A DNA stretch of 64,000 bases from JBEGHD01 sp049334165 (lineage in GTDB: Bacteria; Bacteroidota; Bacteroidia; Flavobacteriales_D; Sanyastnellaceae): the NCBI GenBank assembly GCA_049334165.1, contig JBEGHD010000001.1; one strand, given 5' to 3'. The notes beneath the pieces are model-generated. The model was not told the DNA's origin. It was given only the letters and a program-made list of their open reading frames with translations, and did no database searches. This document shows, piece after piece, positions 51,194 to 61,300 of the stretch. The first letter of the stretch is position 1. The number at the start of each line of letters is the position of its first letter. The position numbers and the translations under genes are program-made.

Positions 51194-51862
51194 TCAATCT
51201 AACTCGTAGCTGTAGGATATCAAAAAGATGAACTCCATCAACGGGTTATTTTCGTTGACTTGTCTTTGGATGAGGTAACCGAGGGAGATGTTGTCGTCTT
51301 TGGTGATTCCTTTTTTGATTTCGGCTTTTACCCGCCAGTCGGTTTGGTCAAATCGATTTTGGTCGGTTCTGCCGGTAAAAATTTCATATTCGGTTTCAAT
51401 CTCATACCTGTCGGGCAAGTCAAGTGTGACAGAAAATTTGTGACGCACAGCCGAAGAAAATTCAATACCGGCTTCGTCTCTTCTAATGCCTTCCAGATTT
51501 CGCTGCAAACGTAATCTGTAAACAAACTCCAGATCGCGCCAATCGGCATCGAGATAAATATTTCCAGCTACCCTTTGTCGAAGCAGGTAAGTATCATTGA
51601 GTTCCTTTTTGTTGCCAAATCGGTAGTCGACAGACACATCTAGAAATTTCGTCAGCTTATATTCGAGCGAGAGATCAAAGAAAGCGGACTCCAACTCCGA
51701 TATGTTTTCATAGAAACGGGTTTCCATTTCCAGATCTGCCTTGAGGTCATCCGCGATTTCTTTGTCAACCGAGACACCGGTCCACAATCCCGCATCGCTC
51801 ACCTGACTAAAGGCGGAAAGAGAAAACAGCAACATGAAAATTGAGAGGCTACTCCACTTCAT
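51194..51862 (-). CDS. DUF2490-family outer-membrane protein
   Basis: 222-residue predicted outer-membrane barrel of the DUF2490 family. It has a signal peptide (MLLFSLSAFSQ), then GLWTGVSVDKEIADDLKADLEMETRFYENISEL and repeated amphipathic strands such as FLDVSVDYRFGNKKEL, FVYRLRLQRNLEG and YEIETEYEIFTGRTDQ, ending FIFLISYSYELD with a barrel-like C-terminus. Function is unknown. The start lies inside the preceding lipoprotein gene (14-bp overlap), so the two are expressed together. Confidence 0.8.
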   Translation of the reverse strand: MKWSSLSIFMLLFSLSAFSQVSDAGLWTGVSVDKEIADDLKADLEMETRFYENISELESAFFDLSLEYKLTKFLDVSVDYRFGNKKELNDTYLLRQRVAGNIYLDADWRDLEFVYRLRLQRNLEGIRRDEAGIEFSSAVRHKFSVTLDLPDRYEIETEYEIFTGRTDQNRFDQTDWRVKAEIKKGITKDDNISLGYLIQRQVNENNPLMEFIFLISYSYELD

Positions 51863-52262
51863 AAATCGTCATAGTTGGAACTTCTACCGTTTCCCCTTTT
51901 TCGTTGATTTCTACTTCTTCGATGATCGGCATGCGATTCGGATCAAATTGATTTGTCCCTGTAGTGTCTTCAGAATAGGTGTAGATGGTGTATTTCCCAG
52001 GCCTCAGGTAATCAAACTCATACTCGCCTTTGTAGTTGGTTTCGATGTTGTCTCCAACGCCTACCTCATCCCCATAAATAATGAACACGTTTTCATCTGC
52101 AGCAGGCACAGTGTATTGAGCCGTGGAAGGATTGGTCAGCACAAGGCGATACTCCTTAAGCACTTTTCCGCGAATAGTTGAGTTTCCGCCTTCTCCAGCA
52201 GGCTTCTCACAAGAAGTGAGCACAAAAGCTGCGAAAATGGACAGTCCGATTAGTTTATACAT
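51849..52262 (-). CDS. Lipoprotein with a carboxypeptidase-regulatory-like domain
   Basis: 137-residue lipoprotein. The lipobox is VLTSC with Cys18, after a short hydrophobic leader. The body resembles a small beta-sandwich of the SdrD-B or carboxypeptidase-regulatory type (STIRGKVLKEY, GVGDNIETNYKGEYEFDYLRPGKYTIYTYSEDT). It probably resides on the outer membrane next to its co-transcribed DUF2490 partner. No function is recognised. Confidence 0.75.
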   Translation of the reverse strand: MYKLIGLSIFAAFVLTSCEKPAGEGGNSTIRGKVLKEYRLVLTNPSTAQYTVPAADENVFIIYGDEVGVGDNIETNYKGEYEFDYLRPGKYTIYTYSEDTTGTNQFDPNRMPIIEEVEINEKGETVEVPTMTIYEVE

Positions 52263-52382
52263 TGAGAGCTTGTTTTTAAGTTGACCAAAAATAAGACTTT
52301 GGTAACAAAAGCGTTGATCTCAATTTACATGGGTTAGTTGTATCGGTAAAAGTCTTTGGTTCGCTCAGCGTTTCAATTTCGC

Positions 52383-52390
52383 TACTTTTG
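52383..52390 (+). promoter_or_regulatory. Candidate promoter for the tdk operon
   Basis: TACTTTTG matches the -7 consensus TAnnTTTG, 33 bp before the tdk ATG. A TTTG at 52355-52358 could be the -33 box, though its 24-bp spacing is slightly long. Confidence 0.5.
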
Positions 52391-52423
52391 TTCCTCAGCA
52401 TTTCACAACTCCATCAGGCAGGC

Positions 52424-53131
52424 ATGTTCTTAGAGAATAATCACGCAAAAGACAAAAGACACGGCTGGATCGAAGTGATCTGCGGGTCGATGTTTTCAGG
52501 TAAAACCGAAGAGCTCATCCGTAGGTTGAAGCGAGCCAAAATCGCCAGGCAAAAGGTGGAAATCTTTAAGCCTTCGATGGAAAAACGTTACAGCGAAGAC
52601 GAAGTGGTGAGCCACGACAGAAGTGCCATTCGGTCAACTCCGGTTCCGCATTCTTCGCAACTTTTGCTAATGGCCAACGATGTGGATGTGATTGGAATTG
52701 ACGAGGCGCAATTTTTCGACAGCGAACTCCCAAACGTTTGCAGCCAGCTAGCCGATAGTGGGATTCGCGTAGTTGTTGCCGGTCTCGACATGGACTTTAA
52801 AGGTCGCCCTTTTGACCCCATGCCGCAGGTTTTAGCCATGGCAGAATATGTCACTAAAGTTCACGCCATTTGCGTAAAAACCGGCAACCTGGCGAATTTC
52901 TCTTACCGCATTTCCGCCAGCGAAGATCTGGTGCAACTCGGAGAAAAAGACCACTACATTCCTCTGTCGCGTGAGGTTTTTGAGGAAGCTAAGCGTAATC
53001 CGAAACTCAGAGAAGAGCTGAAAGAGCTGGCCATCAAACAAGCTGAAGAACAACGACTAGAAGAAGAACAACTCCAGCGAGAACAGGAAAAGAGAGAAGA
53101 AGAGAGTGTGAAAGACGAGGAACATTCATGA
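52424..53131 (+). CDS. tdk: Thymidine kinase
   Basis: 235-residue type II thymidine kinase, phosphorylating thymidine in nucleotide salvage. P-loop GSMFSGKTEEL (21-31), the Walker B-like IDEAQFF, and VVAGLDMDFKGRPF are all present. The zinc site usual in TK1-type enzymes is incomplete: the first Cys pair reads CVKT and no second pair follows, which also occurs in other Bacteroidota members. The C-terminal 35 residues are a charged Gln/Glu coiled coil (EEQRLEEEQLQREQEKREEE). ATG at 52424 is chosen over an in-frame upstream start. Its stop overlaps murF-alr by 4 bp. Confidence 0.93.
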   Translation: MFLENNHAKDKRHGWIEVICGSMFSGKTEELIRRLKRAKIARQKVEIFKPSMEKRYSEDEVVSHDRSAIRSTPVPHSSQLLLMANDVDVIGIDEAQFFDSELPNVCSQLADSGIRVVVAGLDMDFKGRPFDPMPQVLAMAEYVTKVHAICVKTGNLANFSYRISASEDLVQLGEKDHYIPLSREVFEEAKRNPKLREELKELAIKQAEEQRLEEEQLQREQEKREEESVKDEEHS

Positions 53132-55614
53132 GTCATTTACAATATTCACTGCCCGGGCTAAAGGATGAGCTCAATGGAAAGCTGCTGTCTGAAAATGCAG
53201 ATCACAGCTTTGACCTCATTTCTATCGACACTAGAAAAATGTATCTGCCGGCTCAGTCGGTTTTTGTCGCGCTCTCAGGAATTCACCATAACGGGCACAA
53301 GTTTCTAGCTGAAGCATTCGAAAAGGGAATTCGTCAGTTCATTGTGGATGATGAAAGTGAAACCCCAAAGGAGCTGCTGGATCGCTGCACTGTACTGAAA
53401 GTCGACAACAGTTTGCTCGCTCTACAAAAGCTCGCAGCTCATCATCGATCGCAGTTTGACATTCCGATTATTGGAATTACCGGAAGCAACGGAAAAACCA
53501 TCGTAAAGGAGTGGATTAACTCACTGACAACTCCCGAGCAAAACATAATTCGAAGTCCGCGAAGCTTCAACTCGCAGGTAGGTGTGCCACTGAGCGTGTG
53601 GAACATTGAAAAGCACCACACTCTGGGGGTTTTTGAAGCCGGCATTTCGCAACCTGGAGAAATGGATGCGCTCAGAAAAATGATTGACCCAACAATTGGC
53701 GTCTTGACGAACATTGGAGTGGCCCACCTGGAACACTTTGACGATCAGGCACAAATCCTGAAAGAAAAACTCAGGCTTTTTAAAAACTGCAAAACTCTGA
53801 TTTGTGCGGAGATGGAAAATGTCAGCATTGACTCTGTCAGAAACAGTTTGGAACCATCAGCGAAAATTCTCCGCTGGAGTCGAACAGCTAAAAATGCCGA
53901 CTTATTTGTTGCCGAAGAAGAAGTAAAAACGCACGCTTCAGTTTTTAGACTAAAGTGGCAGCAACGTGTGTTTGAATGCACTTTGCCTTTCACCGATCTG
54001 GCGCATCGCAACAACATGCTGACAGCTTTACTCACAGCGCTTCAACTGGGCATTTCTGTCGATGAACTTTCTAAGAAAACCGAAACTCTTCGCCCTGTCG
54101 GAATGCGACTTGAGCTATTGGACGGCCCTCAGGGAAGCTTTTTGATCAACGACACCTACAGTGCCGATTTGCACTCGCTCGAAGTGGCGCTCGACTTTAT
54201 GCTGCAGCAGCGAACAGCGCAAAAACGAGTGCTCATTGTTTCTGATCTTTTGCAATCCGGTTTGGAACCTGCGCTCCTCTACTACCGACTGGCTTCGCTC
54301 GTTGAGCACAAAAAGGTGGATGAGGTTTACGCCATCGGACCGGAGATCTCTGATTACAAAGACGAATTTAAATGCTCGATAAAGTGTTTTCGATCTACCG
54401 AGGATTTTCTAAACGACCTCAACCCATCGTGGTTCGAGAACTCAACTGTGCTCATTAAAGGAGCCAGAAGTTTTCACTTCGAAAAGATTGTTCACCTGCT
54501 GCAGGCTCGCTCCCACGAAACAATCTTCGAAATCGACCTCAACGGAATGGTTCACAATCTCAACTTCTACCGCGAAAAACTGAAGCCGGGAGTAAAACTC
54601 ATGGCTATGGTGAAGGCATTTGCCTACGGTAGTGGTAGCTACGAAGTGGCTAGCTTGCTCGAATACCATCGTGTGGATTACCTTTCAGTGGCCTATGCCG
54701 ATGAAGGCGTTGAGCTACGAAAAGCCGGCATTCAGCTGCCGATCCTGGTGCTCAACACTGAGCGGGCAGCGCTGAGTAGCTTTTTCGATTACCGCCTGGA
54801 ACCAGAGATTTACAACTTCGCAACCTTTCAGCGATTTGCTGAAGTGAGCAAAAATTACCCTGAAGAGAAAATTCCAGGAATTCACCTGAAGGTAGAAACC
54901 GGAATGAACCGACTTGGATTTACCTCGGCCGACATCGGAGAGCTCTGTCAATTGATCCGGCAAAACAAGCACGTAAAGGTGAAGTCGGTGATGTCTCATC
55001 TTGCCGCAAGTGACGACCCGCAGGAAGATGATTTTACGAAAAGGCAGATTTCGGAATTTGACAAGTTCAGTGCACAAATTGAGGAGGCCACCGGTTATCA
55101 GGTACTTAAGCATATTTCTAACACAGGTGCCATCACGCGCTTTCCGGAAGCTCAATTCGACATGGTTCGACTCGGTATTGGCCTCTACGGAGCACCAGTG
55201 GCCGAAGAAGACGAAGGCAAGCTAGCTGTGGTCGGAAGACTCAAAACGGTGGTTTCTCAGGTGAAGACTGTATTAGCTGGTGAAACCATTGGGTACGGCC
55301 GCAGTTTTAAAGCCGAAAGAGACATGCAAATCGCCATTTTGGCCATCGGCTACGCAGACGGACTCAACAGGCGGTTGAGCAACCAAAAAGGCGAAGTAAG
55401 TATCAAAGGAAGAAGATGCAAAATCGTTGGAAGAGTCTGCATGGATATGACAATGGCTGATGTAACCGGACTAGATGTAAAACCAGGTGACGAAGCAGAA
55501 ATTTTTGGAGATGATATTTCTTTGGAAGAAATTGCCCAATGGCTCGAAACCATACCTTATGAAGTGTTAACCAGCGTTTCGCAACGCGTAAAACGAATTT
55601 ATGTTCAAGAATAG
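53128..55614 (+). CDS. Bifunctional MurF ligase / alanine racemase
   Basis: 828-residue fusion joining the enzyme that adds D-Ala-D-Ala to the muramyl peptide with the racemase that makes D-Ala. The MurF-like half (1-455) has the ATP loop GITGSNGKTIVKEW (117-130) and TNIGVAHLEHF. The racemase half (about 462-828) has the PLP lysine in MVKAFAYGSG (Lys496), the catalytic Tyr723 in TIGYGRSF, and the closing VGRVCMDMTMADVT. This fusion is typical of Bacteroidota, so it is not a new architecture. It is coupled to tdk by a 4-bp overlap, and its end overlaps the protease start by 14 bp. Confidence 0.95.
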   Translation: MSHLQYSLPGLKDELNGKLLSENADHSFDLISIDTRKMYLPAQSVFVALSGIHHNGHKFLAEAFEKGIRQFIVDDESETPKELLDRCTVLKVDNSLLALQKLAAHHRSQFDIPIIGITGSNGKTIVKEWINSLTTPEQNIIRSPRSFNSQVGVPLSVWNIEKHHTLGVFEAGISQPGEMDALRKMIDPTIGVLTNIGVAHLEHFDDQAQILKEKLRLFKNCKTLICAEMENVSIDSVRNSLEPSAKILRWSRTAKNADLFVAEEEVKTHASVFRLKWQQRVFECTLPFTDLAHRNNMLTALLTALQLGISVDELSKKTETLRPVGMRLELLDGPQGSFLINDTYSADLHSLEVALDFMLQQRTAQKRVLIVSDLLQSGLEPALLYYRLASLVEHKKVDEVYAIGPEISDYKDEFKCSIKCFRSTEDFLNDLNPSWFENSTVLIKGARSFHFEKIVHLLQARSHETIFEIDLNGMVHNLNFYREKLKPGVKLMAMVKAFAYGSGSYEVASLLEYHRVDYLSVAYADEGVELRKAGIQLPILVLNTERAALSSFFDYRLEPEIYNFATFQRFAEVSKNYPEEKIPGIHLKVETGMNRLGFTSADIGELCQLIRQNKHVKVKSVMSHLAASDDPQEDDFTKRQISEFDKFSAQIEEATGYQVLKHISNTGAITRFPEAQFDMVRLGIGLYGAPVAEEDEGKLAVVGRLKTVVSQVKTVLAGETIGYGRSFKAERDMQIAILAIGYADGLNRRLSNQKGEVSIKGRRCKIVGRVCMDMTMADVTGLDVKPGDEAEIFGDDISLEEIAQWLETIPYEVLTSVSQRVKRIYVQE

Positions 55615-58210
55615 CTACACTCTACTCGTACTCTTTTTATGGGCTTCTCTGTCCCTTGCTCAAAACCAGCCGAACACGGTTCCCGGGCAGTTGATCATCC
55701 AGCTTCAGCCGGAAGTGGAAGCGGAAAAATTCGACAAATCACTAGTCGAATTTCAGGATTGGCATTTCGAAAAGAAACTATCGAAACATGCCAATATCTG
55801 GCTGATTCAAGTCGATGATGACCAGTTTGACACCGAGCTTTTAAGACGTGACCTCCAAGGGCACAGACAGATTACTGAAGTGCAATACAACCACATTGTG
55901 GAAATGCGCGAAGTGCCCAATGATCCTCTTTTGGGCGAACAGTGGCAGCACGTAAACGACAATGATGCCGACATGGATTCGGATGCAGCGTGGGACATTA
56001 CTACTGGTGGAACTACTGCCTACGGAGATGAAATTGTGGTCTGCGTGATCGAAGGAGCCAACCTGAACCACCCTGATCTGATCGACAACAAATGGGTAAA
56101 CGAGGGTGAAATTCCCGACAATGGAATTGACGATGACGGAAATGGTTACGTAGACGATTACGAGGGCTGGAATGTGCAAAGTGAAGACGACAGTGGCGTG
56201 ATGAGTGGCGGACACGGAACCCAGGTTGCCGGATGTGTGGGCGCCAAGGGAAACAACGAACTTGGAGTAGTTGGTGTCAATTGGGACGTAAAAATCATGA
56301 GCGTTGCAGGTGAAAACCTCAGCGATGAAGCATCTGTAATCGCGGCATATGACTATGCACTCAATGCACGAATGCTCTACAATGAAACCAATGGTGAAGA
56401 AGGAGCTTTTGTGGTTTCTACAAACGCTTCCTGGGGGATTGACAGCGGAGATCCAGCAGACATTCCTCTTTGGTGCGCTTTTTACGACACGCTGGGAACA
56501 CACGGTATCTTGAGCTGTGGGGCTACAACCAACAACACAAGCATCAATATCGATGAGCAGGGAGATATCCCGACAGGGTGCAGCAGTGAATACCTTTTTA
56601 GCGTTACTGCAACCAACCAAAACGATGTGAGAACTACTGGCGGTTACGGACCGATCGGAGTTGACCTGGCTGCTCCCGGAGCCGGAGTTTACGGTGTAAG
56701 TGGCAGCTCTTATGGTTCGATGAACGGAACCTCTTTTGCCAGCCCTCACGTTGCGGGAGCTATCGCCCTGATGTACTCAGCGCCTTGTCCGGCTTTCATG
56801 AGTTTGGTACAGAGTAGTCCCGGAGAAGCTGCACTGCTGATCAGACAAGCCATTCTCGATGGTACTGATCCGGTAGAGGAGCTTGAAGGAATTACTGTTA
56901 CCGGTGGAAGATTAAACCTGAACAACTCGCTTCTCGAATTGCTCAACCTTTGCTCCGAGGACGATTGCCTTGCGCCTTTTGGAGTACAGGCAGAACTGCA
57001 AGGTGAGTCGGATTACCTCATTACCTGGGAAAGTTTGAATTCTGAGGTATTTGATTTGCGCTACCGCGAGATCGGAGCTCCCGACTGGATAACTACAGAA
57101 AACATTGACGTCAACGAATTTCTACTCAGCGACCTTCAGTGGTGTACAGATTTTGAAGTACAGCTAAGAGCACATTGCGCAGGTGGTCTACTCAGTGGAT
57201 GGTCACCATCGCTGACCTTTATCAGCAATGGATGCTGCGAAGCTCCGAGCCTTGATAGTTTTGTTGTGCTCTCAGAAGATTCTACACAAATAGAGTTGAC
57301 CTGGCAAGACATTCTTCCTGCCGATGGCTACGAGGTTGGAATTTCTCTGATTGACGAAGGAGACTTCCTTTTTATCACTGTTGATGATAACTCAACCACA
57401 CTTACTGAACTCTTACCATGCACCTCTTACGACATTGTGGTAGCGCCAGATTGCGATGAGTTTGCACTCTCTGATGTGTTCACCATCACTACACCCGGTT
57501 GTGGTGCGTGCATCGGAAACGAGTACTGCGAATCGATGGGAGAAAGCGCTGCCTCGGAGTGGATCGCATCAGTAGAAATCAACGACTTTTTGAACGAAAC
57601 TGAAAGCGACAATGGTTATGGAGACTATACAGGAAATAGCTTTTCACTCAACGATACCGAAGAACATGAAATTAATCTGGCTCCAGGCTTTTCTGGGTTC
57701 CAGTATTCAGAGTATTTCAAAGTGTGGATTGACTACGATCACAACGGGGAGTTCGAAGAAACAGAACTGATTTTTGAATCTTCTGAGTCTTCAATCGAAC
57801 CAGTTTCAGGAACATTTAGCGTTCCTCTTTCCGCAACTCCAGGAATAACGCGAATGAGGGTTTCAATGAAGTATAATGCTTCAGGCTCCCTTCAGCCATG
57901 CGAAACGTTCGACTACGGTGAGGTAGAAGATTATTGTGTTTTTCTGGATATGACTTCTAGCGTAGCCGAAAACGAAAGGGCAATGGTTTCTGTTTATCCT
58001 AATCCTTTTGATCAGGAACTGACAGTTTCTAATCCATTTGAAAATGCAGACTTTGTTATCTACGATTCCTTTGGTCGCGTAGTCATGAAAAAGGAAATTG
58101 AAAAAGGAACCAATAGAATTCAACCTTCAGGTCTAGCTCCGGGAATGTACTTCTACTCGCTGGAGCAGGCTGGAAGACCTATGAGCACAGGCAAGCTGAT
58201 CCACAGATAA
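55601..58210 (+). CDS. Subtilisin-like serine protease, T9SS type A cargo
   Basis: 869-residue secreted S8-family protein. Signal peptide (ending SLSLAQ), then an inhibitor-like prodomain (27-100). The catalytic domain (about 140-450) has His205 in GGHGTQVAG and Ser378 in GSMNGTSFASPHVAGA, plus a DGNGYVDD calcium-like loop. The usual catalytic Asp is Glu151 (VCVIEGANLNHPDL). Two fibronectin-III-like domains (about 455-640), a GEVED domain (about 650-785; FKVWIDYDHNGEFEE, FDYGEVEDYCV) and a type A sorting domain (VSVYPNPFDQELTVSN to the end) follow. It is translationally coupled to a cell-wall enzyme gene, an unusual pairing. Confidence 0.92.
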   Translation: MFKNSYTLLVLFLWASLSLAQNQPNTVPGQLIIQLQPEVEAEKFDKSLVEFQDWHFEKKLSKHANIWLIQVDDDQFDTELLRRDLQGHRQITEVQYNHIVEMREVPNDPLLGEQWQHVNDNDADMDSDAAWDITTGGTTAYGDEIVVCVIEGANLNHPDLIDNKWVNEGEIPDNGIDDDGNGYVDDYEGWNVQSEDDSGVMSGGHGTQVAGCVGAKGNNELGVVGVNWDVKIMSVAGENLSDEASVIAAYDYALNARMLYNETNGEEGAFVVSTNASWGIDSGDPADIPLWCAFYDTLGTHGILSCGATTNNTSINIDEQGDIPTGCSSEYLFSVTATNQNDVRTTGGYGPIGVDLAAPGAGVYGVSGSSYGSMNGTSFASPHVAGAIALMYSAPCPAFMSLVQSSPGEAALLIRQAILDGTDPVEELEGITVTGGRLNLNNSLLELLNLCSEDDCLAPFGVQAELQGESDYLITWESLNSEVFDLRYREIGAPDWITTENIDVNEFLLSDLQWCTDFEVQLRAHCAGGLLSGWSPSLTFISNGCCEAPSLDSFVVLSEDSTQIELTWQDILPADGYEVGISLIDEGDFLFITVDDNSTTLTELLPCTSYDIVVAPDCDEFALSDVFTITTPGCGACIGNEYCESMGESAASEWIASVEINDFLNETESDNGYGDYTGNSFSLNDTEEHEINLAPGFSGFQYSEYFKVWIDYDHNGEFEETELIFESSESSIEPVSGTFSVPLSATPGITRMRVSMKYNASGSLQPCETFDYGEVEDYCVFLDMTSSVAENERAMVSVYPNPFDQELTVSNPFENADFVIYDSFGRVVMKKEIEKGTNRIQPSGLAPGMYFYSLEQAGRPMSTGKLIHR

Positions 58211-58247
58211 GCGGACTTTCAAAAAGAAATTACCCCAAAAAGAAAAA

Positions 58248-58278
58248 AACCTCCCGGACGTTTCCGGGAGGTTTTCTC
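58248..58278. terminator. Bidirectional terminator
   Basis: A perfect 11-bp stem AACCTCCCGGA (58248-58258) / TCCGGGAGGTT (58263-58273) with A-run before and T-rich tract after. It separates the tdk-protease operon from the convergent efflux operon. Confidence 0.92.
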
Positions 58279-58337
58279 TTTAAACCTTAACCAAACTATA
58301 TTGAATGAGTCGGATCACTCTCAAAAACCCGACTGAA

Positions 58338-61300
58338 TTAGTTCATTGTCTTTTTGTAGATAAACCGGAACTTGAACTTGTTTAGCAACAAGTACATAAC
58401 CGGTACAATGACTAACGTGAGGAAGGTGGCAAATGTCAGACCAAAAATGATGGTCCAGGACATCGGGCCCCAAAACATTACGTTGTCCCCACCAATATAG
58501 AATTGAGAATCGTATTCTGTGAAAAGTGTTATGAAGTTGATATTCAAACCGATGGCAAGAGGCACCAGTCCGAGTACGGTAGTGATGGCTGTGAGCAGTA
58601 CGGGTCTCAATCTCACTTTTCCACCTTCAATCACGGCCTCTACAACCTTTGGAAACGGCAGTTTGTCGTCTTCACCAAGATCGAGCTCGCGCTTCATTCT
58701 CTCGCGGATAAGATCGGTGTAGTCGATGAGTACAATGGCGTTGTTTACTACAACTCCCGCCAGCGCGATGATTCCGACCATGGTCATAATCACAACGAAC
58801 TCCATTCTGAAAATGATCAGCCCGAGGAGCACACCTATCAAACTGAAGATCACCGAAAAAATGATGATCACCGGAGTTGATGTACTGTTGAATTGCGCCA
58901 CAATAATGAGGAATATCAGAAACACGGCTATGATCAAAGCCACACTCAAAAACTCCATTTCTTTGGCTTGCTCCTCCTGCTCACCCGTGAAACTGTAAGA
59001 AATTGAATCTGGCTTGTCGAAGTTCTCAAGAGATTCTTCGATGTTTTGGTTTACCTCAGTTGGGTTAAATCCATCCAAAACATTTGATGAAATGGTAATT
59101 ACTCTGTCGAGATCTTTTCTTTTTACCGAGTTGAAGGTCGTACTCCTATTTGCGCTTGCAACAGAAGAAATCGGCACTTGCTTTATTTGTCCATCAGCCG
59201 GGTCACGGAAGGTTATCCGCTGATCCAGGAGCATGTTAGGATCATAGCGATATGCATCCTGGTAGCGCATGTTGATTGGATAATCGTCCTCTCCGTCCTT
59301 GAATCTCGACACTTCTTTCCCAAAGAGACCAGTTCTGATGGCATCCCCAATCTGAGCTGTCGACAGTCCGTATCTACGAGCTTTTGTCCGATCGATATCA
59401 ATCGGCATTTCCGGCTTGTTCTTGTTCACATCGAGTTTGAGTTCTTCAATACCACCGATTCCCTTCGACTGGATGTACTGTTTCATTCGCTCTGCGTAAA
59501 ACAGCAAGGTGTCGTAATTCTCTGACGAAAGCTCAATGTTAATTGGCGCTCCAGTGGGCGGACCAGCCTGGTTCTTATCCACACTGATGTCCACTCCAGG
59601 GTATCCACTCAGTCTCTCACGAACAGCCGTTTGAGCATCGCTGGTAGTAAGATCACCACGGTACTGCGAGCGCACAAACTGAGCTGTGACCTTCGCCTTG
59701 TTTGGTGTTTGCCCTGTTGACGGCCCCTGCATCGGGTCGCTGGTTCCCTCACCCACCTGGCCGATTACAGAAGTCACCAGATAAGGTTCTACTTCTCCTG
59801 TTCTCGGATTTTCAGCTGTGAATTCTTCACTTGTGAGCTCGTCAATCACCAGCTCCTCGATTTCCATCGCCACTTCATTGGTCCGCTCAATGTCGGTTCC
59901 TTCGGGCATTTCGATGAAGACGTTGATGTACTGTGGTTCGTTCTCAGGGAAGAAGAGCACCTTTGGTGTAAATGCTCGAAAAAGCACCCCCGCCAAAATC
60001 AGCATCAAGAAAGTACTTCCGAAGAAGATGTAAGGCTTCGTGCCTGAAACCGCAAAAGTCAAAAACTTCTCGTAGTAGTGCTCCAGCCATGGAATGATTC
60101 TCTTTTGGAAAAATTCGCCACCAGGAGAAAAAACGTAGATCTGGAGAAGGTAAACGATACCTCCAAACATAAACAGGTTTCCGAGCCAATAAACTCCGGT
60201 AAGAGCAATGATTCCACCTAAAACGATCATGATTGCCGCGGTGACATTTACCTTTTTGCGGTTGATTCGTTCTTCGTCTACCCGCATAAAAACAGCAGTG
60301 AGAACCGGGTTGATCACCAAACCGACAAAGAGCGATGACCCCAAAACAATAATAAGCGTAATCGGCAAATACTTCATAAACTCACCGAAAATTCCTGGCC
60401 AGATAGCGAGCGGTGTGAAGGCTGCTAACGTGGTGGCGGTAGAAGCAATAATCGGCCACGCCACTTCAGCCACACCTTTTTTGGCAGCCAACTTTCGAGG
60501 CAGGCCTTCATCCATCAGTCGATAAATATTCTCGACCACCACAATTCCGTTGTCCACGAGCATTCCCAGAGCTAGTACCAAAGAGAAAAGCACCATGGTG
60601 TTGAGCGTTACGCCCATCGCATTCAAAATCATAAACGACATGAACATCGACATAGGAATGGCGATACCAACAAAAAGTGCATTTCGCAATCCGAGGAAAA
60701 ACATCAGAACACCAACAACCAGCAGCATCCCGAAGATGATGGAGTTCTCAAGCTCGCTCACCTGAGTTCTCGTGTCGTCACTCAGGTCATTGGTTATCGA
60801 AATGCTCAGGTTTTTAGGAAGGTCGTTCTTTTTGGCTTCCTCGAGGATCTCGTTAATCTTATCAGAAGCGTACAGAAGATTTTCACCGGCTTTCTTTTTC
60901 ACATCAAGACTCACCACAGGCTGCAAATACTCACGAGCATAGCTCTCTTTCTCTTCCTCCTGAAAGGTGACCTCACCGATGTCTTTGAGGTAAACCAGCT
61001 CCTGGTTTTCGCTCTTCACAACGGTATTTTCAATTTGCTCGGCATTTTTGAACTCACCGATCACCCGAACAGATCTTCGAGTTCCATCGGTAAGCAAGTT
61101 ACCACCAGAGATAGTCGTGTTTTCATTTCGAATGGCACCGGCCACATCGTTGAAGCTCACATTCATCGCTTCCATCCTAAGTGGATTCAGAGCGATGCGC
61201 ATTTCTTTGTCCATCACCCCGCGAATGTCAACCTCCGAAACTTGCTCAACTTCTTCAATGTCATCCTGAAGAAGCTCTGCGTATTCTTTAAGTTCGTCCA

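Noticed and set aside
52850..52990. Missing zinc-site cysteines in thymidine kinase as decay
   Set aside because: The same replacement (CVxTGNL) is, to my knowledge, common in Bacteroidota thymidine kinases; P-loop and other motifs are intact.
53128..55614. MurF-alanine racemase fusion as novel
   Set aside because: This fusion is a known arrangement in Bacteroidota.
55841..56749. 302-residue minus-strand ORF
   Set aside because: Antisense to the subtilase catalytic domain; no recognisable features.
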